This document shows, piece by piece, positions 3,437-5,684 of a DNA stretch of 5,684 nt. The stretch comes from an uncultured Rheinheimera sp. (GTDB lineage Bacteria; Pseudomonadota; Gammaproteobacteria; Enterobacterales; Alteromonadaceae): positions 1-5,684 of the forward strand of contig CALTZU010000192.1 in assembly GCA_943913835.1 (NCBI GenBank). The letters are read 5' to 3'. The notes under the pieces were generated by a model that was not told the DNA's origin, did no database searches, and saw only the letters and a list, made by a program, of their open reading frames with translations. The first letter of the stretch is position 1, and every line of letters begins with the position of its first letter. Made by a program: the position numbers and the translations under genes.

Positions 3437-5236
3437 ATGTCCGAGTCCATGTCTTTTTCCCAGCTAGCGCTGCCGGAACCTATTCTTCGTGCAGTTTTAG
3501 AACTTGGTTATGAACATCCGTCTCCAATTCAGGAAGCGGCTATTCCTAAGTTACTGGCTGGTGAAGACTTGCTAGGCCAAGCCCAAACAGGTACTGGTAA
3601 AACAGCTGCGTTTGCACTGCCTTTATTAGCCCGTTTAGATCCGGCCCAAAACGATCCACAAATTTTAGTGCTGGCACCAACCCGCGAACTGGCTATCCAG
3701 GTTGCTGAAGCGTTCCAGGCTTATGCCCGCTATATGCCGGCTTTCCATGTTCTGCCTTTATACGGCGGTCAAAACTACACCACTCAGTTAAAAGCGCTGA
3801 AACGTGGTTCTCAGGTTATTGTTGGTACGCCAGGCCGTATCATGGATCACCTGGATCGTGGCACTTTAGTGCTGGATAAATTACGCGCCATAGTACTGGA
3901 CGAAGCCGACGAAATGTTGCGTATGGGTTTTATCGATGATGTACAAACCATCATGGATGCGACTCCGCCAGGCCGTCAGGTCGCGATGTTTTCTGCCACT
4001 ATGCCAAATCAGATCCGTGCCATTGCACAGAAGCATTTGAAAAATGCGTCTGAAGTGAAAATCGAGTCTAAGACTTCTACTGTTGAACGTATTCAACAGC
4101 GTTATGTGATGCTGGATAATAATCAGAAGTTGGATGCGTTAACCCGTATTCTGGAAGGCGAAGAATATGATGCTAGCATTATATTTGTTCGGACTAAGAG
4201 TGCGACAGAAGAGATTGCTGAAAAACTGGGCGCCCGTGGTTATGCAGTGGCCTGCTTAAACGGTGATATGAACCAGGCGCACCGTGAGCAAACCATTCGT
4301 CGTTTAAAAGCGGATCAGCTGGACGTGATAGTCGCAACAGACGTTGCAGCCCGAGGTCTGGACGTAGAGCGTATCAGCCTGGTGATTAACTATGACATTC
4401 CATACGACAGCGAAGCTTATGTACACCGCATTGGCCGTACCGGCCGCGCTGGTCGAGAAGGTAAGGCGATACTTTTTGTATCACCACGCGAACGTCGTTT
4501 GCTGCGTACTATCGAACATGCGACCCGTCAGCCTATCGAAAAGATGTCACTGCCTACTGGTCAGGTGATTGAACAACGTCGTATTGAAGCTTTCCGTGCT
4601 CAGTTAGCGCAGACCATTGAAGCGAAAAACTTAAGCTTCTTCCAGGATCTGGTAAACGACTGGCGTGAAAAGTTAGAAACGACTGATATAGATATGGCTG
4701 CGGCTCTGTTGTATCTGGCACAAAAAGATCAGCCGTTAAACGTGGCGTCTCAGTTCCCGGAAATCCGTGAACCACATAGCCGTGACCGCGATGATCGCGG
4801 TGGCCGTGATAAATTTGCCCGTGGTGACAGACCAGAACGTTCTGGTGATCGTGCCGAACGTGGCGACCGTCCACCACGTCCACGTCGTGAGTTAAAAGGT
4901 GATTACACCAATTACCGCATTGAAGTGGGTAAAGAGCATGGCGTGCGCGCTGGTGACATAGTTGGCGCTATCGCCAACGAAGCCAACATCGACAGCCAGT
5001 TCATCGGTAACATCAAACTGTTTGATCATTTCAGTACTGTAGAATTACCGGCCAATATCCCGGCTGAAACTATGCAGCATCTGAAAAAGGTTTATGTGCG
5101 TAAGCAAAAACTGAACATCACAGTGGATACTGGTTCGCCAGCTGCTGGTTCAGCACCGCGTCGTGAGCGCACAGAAGCTGGCCCTGGTCCTCGCCCAGGC
5201 GCTGCACCTCGTGCACCACGTAAGCCCAGAGATTAA
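3437..5236 (+). CDS. deaD: ATP-dependent DEAD-box RNA helicase DeaD (CsdA)
   Basis: RNA helicase acting in 50S subunit assembly, mRNA remodelling and cold adaptation, as known for the CsdA family. With the ATG at 3437 it has 599 residues (E. coli about 629). Domains: Q-motif with F7 and PSPIQ at 28-32, motif I AQTGTGKT 49-56, Ia PTRELA 81-86, Ib TPGR 131-134, II DEAD 155-158, III SAT 186-188, IV IIFVRTK 248-254, V ATDVAARGLDV 300-310, VI HRIGRTGRAGR 330-340. A dimerization-type helical region follows (about 380-435), then an Arg/Asp/Gly-rich linker (447-485), the CsdA-type RNA-binding domain (about 490-560, YRIEVGKEHGV and IGNIKLFDHFSTVELP), and a short Arg/Pro/Ala-rich tail. The ATG at 3437 is chosen because its product begins where E. 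coli DeaD does; GAGG at 3421 is rather far (12 bases), so ATG 3449 is an alternative. The GTG at 3413 would overlap that ribosome site. Confidence 0.95.
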   Translation: MSESMSFSQLALPEPILRAVLELGYEHPSPIQEAAIPKLLAGEDLLGQAQTGTGKTAAFALPLLARLDPAQNDPQILVLAPTRELAIQVAEAFQAYARYMPAFHVLPLYGGQNYTTQLKALKRGSQVIVGTPGRIMDHLDRGTLVLDKLRAIVLDEADEMLRMGFIDDVQTIMDATPPGRQVAMFSATMPNQIRAIAQKHLKNASEVKIESKTSTVERIQQRYVMLDNNQKLDALTRILEGEEYDASIIFVRTKSATEEIAEKLGARGYAVACLNGDMNQAHREQTIRRLKADQLDVIVATDVAARGLDVERISLVINYDIPYDSEAYVHRIGRTGRAGREGKAILFVSPRERRLLRTIEHATRQPIEKMSLPTGQVIEQRRIEAFRAQLAQTIEAKNLSFFQDLVNDWREKLETTDIDMAAALLYLAQKDQPLNVASQFPEIREPHSRDRDDRGGRDKFARGDRPERSGDRAERGDRPPRPRRELKGDYTNYRIEVGKEHGVRAGDIVGAIANEANIDSQFIGNIKLFDHFSTVELPANIPAETMQHLKKVYVRKQKLNITVDTGSPAAGSAPRRERTEAGPGPRPGAAPRAPRKPRD

Positions 5237-5256
5237 TCTCTGATTGATTATAAAAG

Positions 5257-5278
5257 ACCGGCGAAAGCCGGTTTTTTT
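5257..5278 (+). terminator. Intrinsic terminator of deaD
   Basis: ACCGGC and GCCGGT form a perfect 6-pair GC-rich stem closed by a stable GAAA tetraloop and followed by a run of seven T. It starts 20 bases after the deaD stop, so trxC downstream very probably has its own promoter. Confidence 0.95.
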
Positions 5279-5348
5279 ATGCTTTATACCCTGTAAAAGC
5301 TCTGAGTATGCCCATATCTCGTTTCAATAGTTACATTTGGAGCCCGCT

Positions 5349-5684
5349 ATGATTATTGCCTGTCCTCATTGTTCGACCTTAAACCGGGTGCTGCCTGAAA
5401 AGTTTTCCGATCAGCCTAAATGTGGTCAGTGTAAACTGGCGCTTTTCGCCGGAAAGCCGATAGAGCTAACCCAGCAAAACTTTGTTAACCAGATCCAGAA
5501 ATCAGAATTGCCTGTAGTTGTTGATTTTTGGGCCAGTTGGTGTGGACCATGCCTGAATTTTGCGCCGATATTTAATCAGGCCGCTGCTGAGTTGGAACCT
5601 AAATTTCGCTTTGCTAAAGTTAATACTGAACAGCAACAACAACTGGCGGCACAGTTTCAAATTCGCTCTATTCCCACTCTGATG
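5349..5684 (+). CDS. trxC: Thioredoxin 2 (TrxC), 5' part only
   Basis: Cytoplasmic disulfide reductase with an N-terminal zinc site. 112 codons are in the window; the last part (E. coli TrxC has 139 residues) is beyond the right edge. Visible are the zinc-binding pairs CPHC (residues 5-8) and CGQC (25-28), the thioredoxin fold from about residue 38, the active site WCGPC (64-68) preceded by VVVDFWAS, and the conserved cis-proline in SIPT (Pro109). The two zinc CxxC pairs distinguish it from thioredoxin 1. The ATG at 5349 follows GGAG with a 6-base gap. The 112-base gap after deaD holds the deaD terminator and then about 70 bases in which I find no convincing promoter. E. coli trxC is under OxyR; no proper OxyR tetrad is seen here. 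Confidence 0.95.
   Translation, partial: MIIACPHCSTLNRVLPEKFSDQPKCGQCKLALFAGKPIELTQQNFVNQIQKSELPVVVDFWASWCGPCLNFAPIFNQAAAELEPKFRFAKVNTEQQQQLAAQFQIRSIPTLM

Noticed and set aside
3295..3513. 72-codon open frame on the plus strand overlapping the mioC-deaD gap and the deaD start
   Set aside because: It overlaps deaD in another frame, has no ribosome site, and shows no recognisable domain; better read as intergenic DNA.
4554..4883. 109-codon open frame on the minus strand inside deaD
   Set aside because: It is antisense to the helicase C-terminal part; its His/Asp/Gly-rich composition simply mirrors the Arg/Asp/Gly linker codons, and it has no ribosome site or known family features.
5327..5350. 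ATAG...CTAT pair before trxC as an OxyR site
   Set aside because: The OxyR motif needs ATAG and CTAT in steps of about 11 bases; here they start 20 bases apart and the second runs into the start codon.
1..5684. Hidden novel system such as a defence island, mobile element or CRISPR array
   Set aside because: All long open frames are well-known housekeeping genes, no long direct repeats or transposase remains are seen, and the one large gene-free stretch is accounted for by oriC.

Overview
The window is the chromosomal replication origin (oriC) of a gammaproteobacterium together with its flanking genes. The order mnmG (gidA) – oriC – mioC, with both genes on the minus strand and rsmG (gidB) following mnmG, is the arrangement known from Escherichia coli and its relatives. 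Protein sequences (629-residue MnmG, 145-residue MioC, DeaD/CsdA with its own C-terminal RNA-binding domain, zinc-binding TrxC) also fit Gammaproteobacteria. The moderate GC content and AT-rich intergenic DNA suggest an Alteromonadales-type organism (Rheinheimera/Alishewanella-like). That genus-level guess is inference only.

Layout: rsmG (minus, cut by the left window edge) follows mnmG (minus) after 14 bases, probably as one operon. Bases 2302-2834 carry no gene and hold oriC. From left to right they contain a likely mnmG promoter, an AT-rich unwinding region with GATC-headed segments and a DnaA-trio-like track, DnaA boxes corresponding to E. coli R1, R5, R2, R3 and R4, an IHF-like site between R1 and R5, and a dense set of GATC (Dam/SeqA) sites. 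The spacing between R1, the IHF site, R2, R3 and R4 equals or nearly equals that of E. coli oriC as I recall it, although most bases between have changed. A strong intrinsic terminator for mioC and one extra perfect DnaA box lie between oriC and mioC. A 164-base divergent intergenic region separates mioC from deaD (plus). deaD ends in a clear intrinsic terminator and is followed by trxC (plus, cut by the right edge).

How the parts relate: leftward forks from oriC run co-directionally with mnmG-rsmG, and rightward forks co-directionally with deaD and trxC. Only mioC is transcribed toward the origin. mnmG and rsmG modify tRNA and 16S rRNA, DeaD remodels RNA in ribosome assembly and cold adaptation, MioC is a small flavodoxin, and TrxC is a reductant. 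The neighbourhood is thus translation-related housekeeping around the origin. I see no mobile element, CRISPR array, RNA gene or unknown multi-gene system. The points of interest are fine features of the origin itself.
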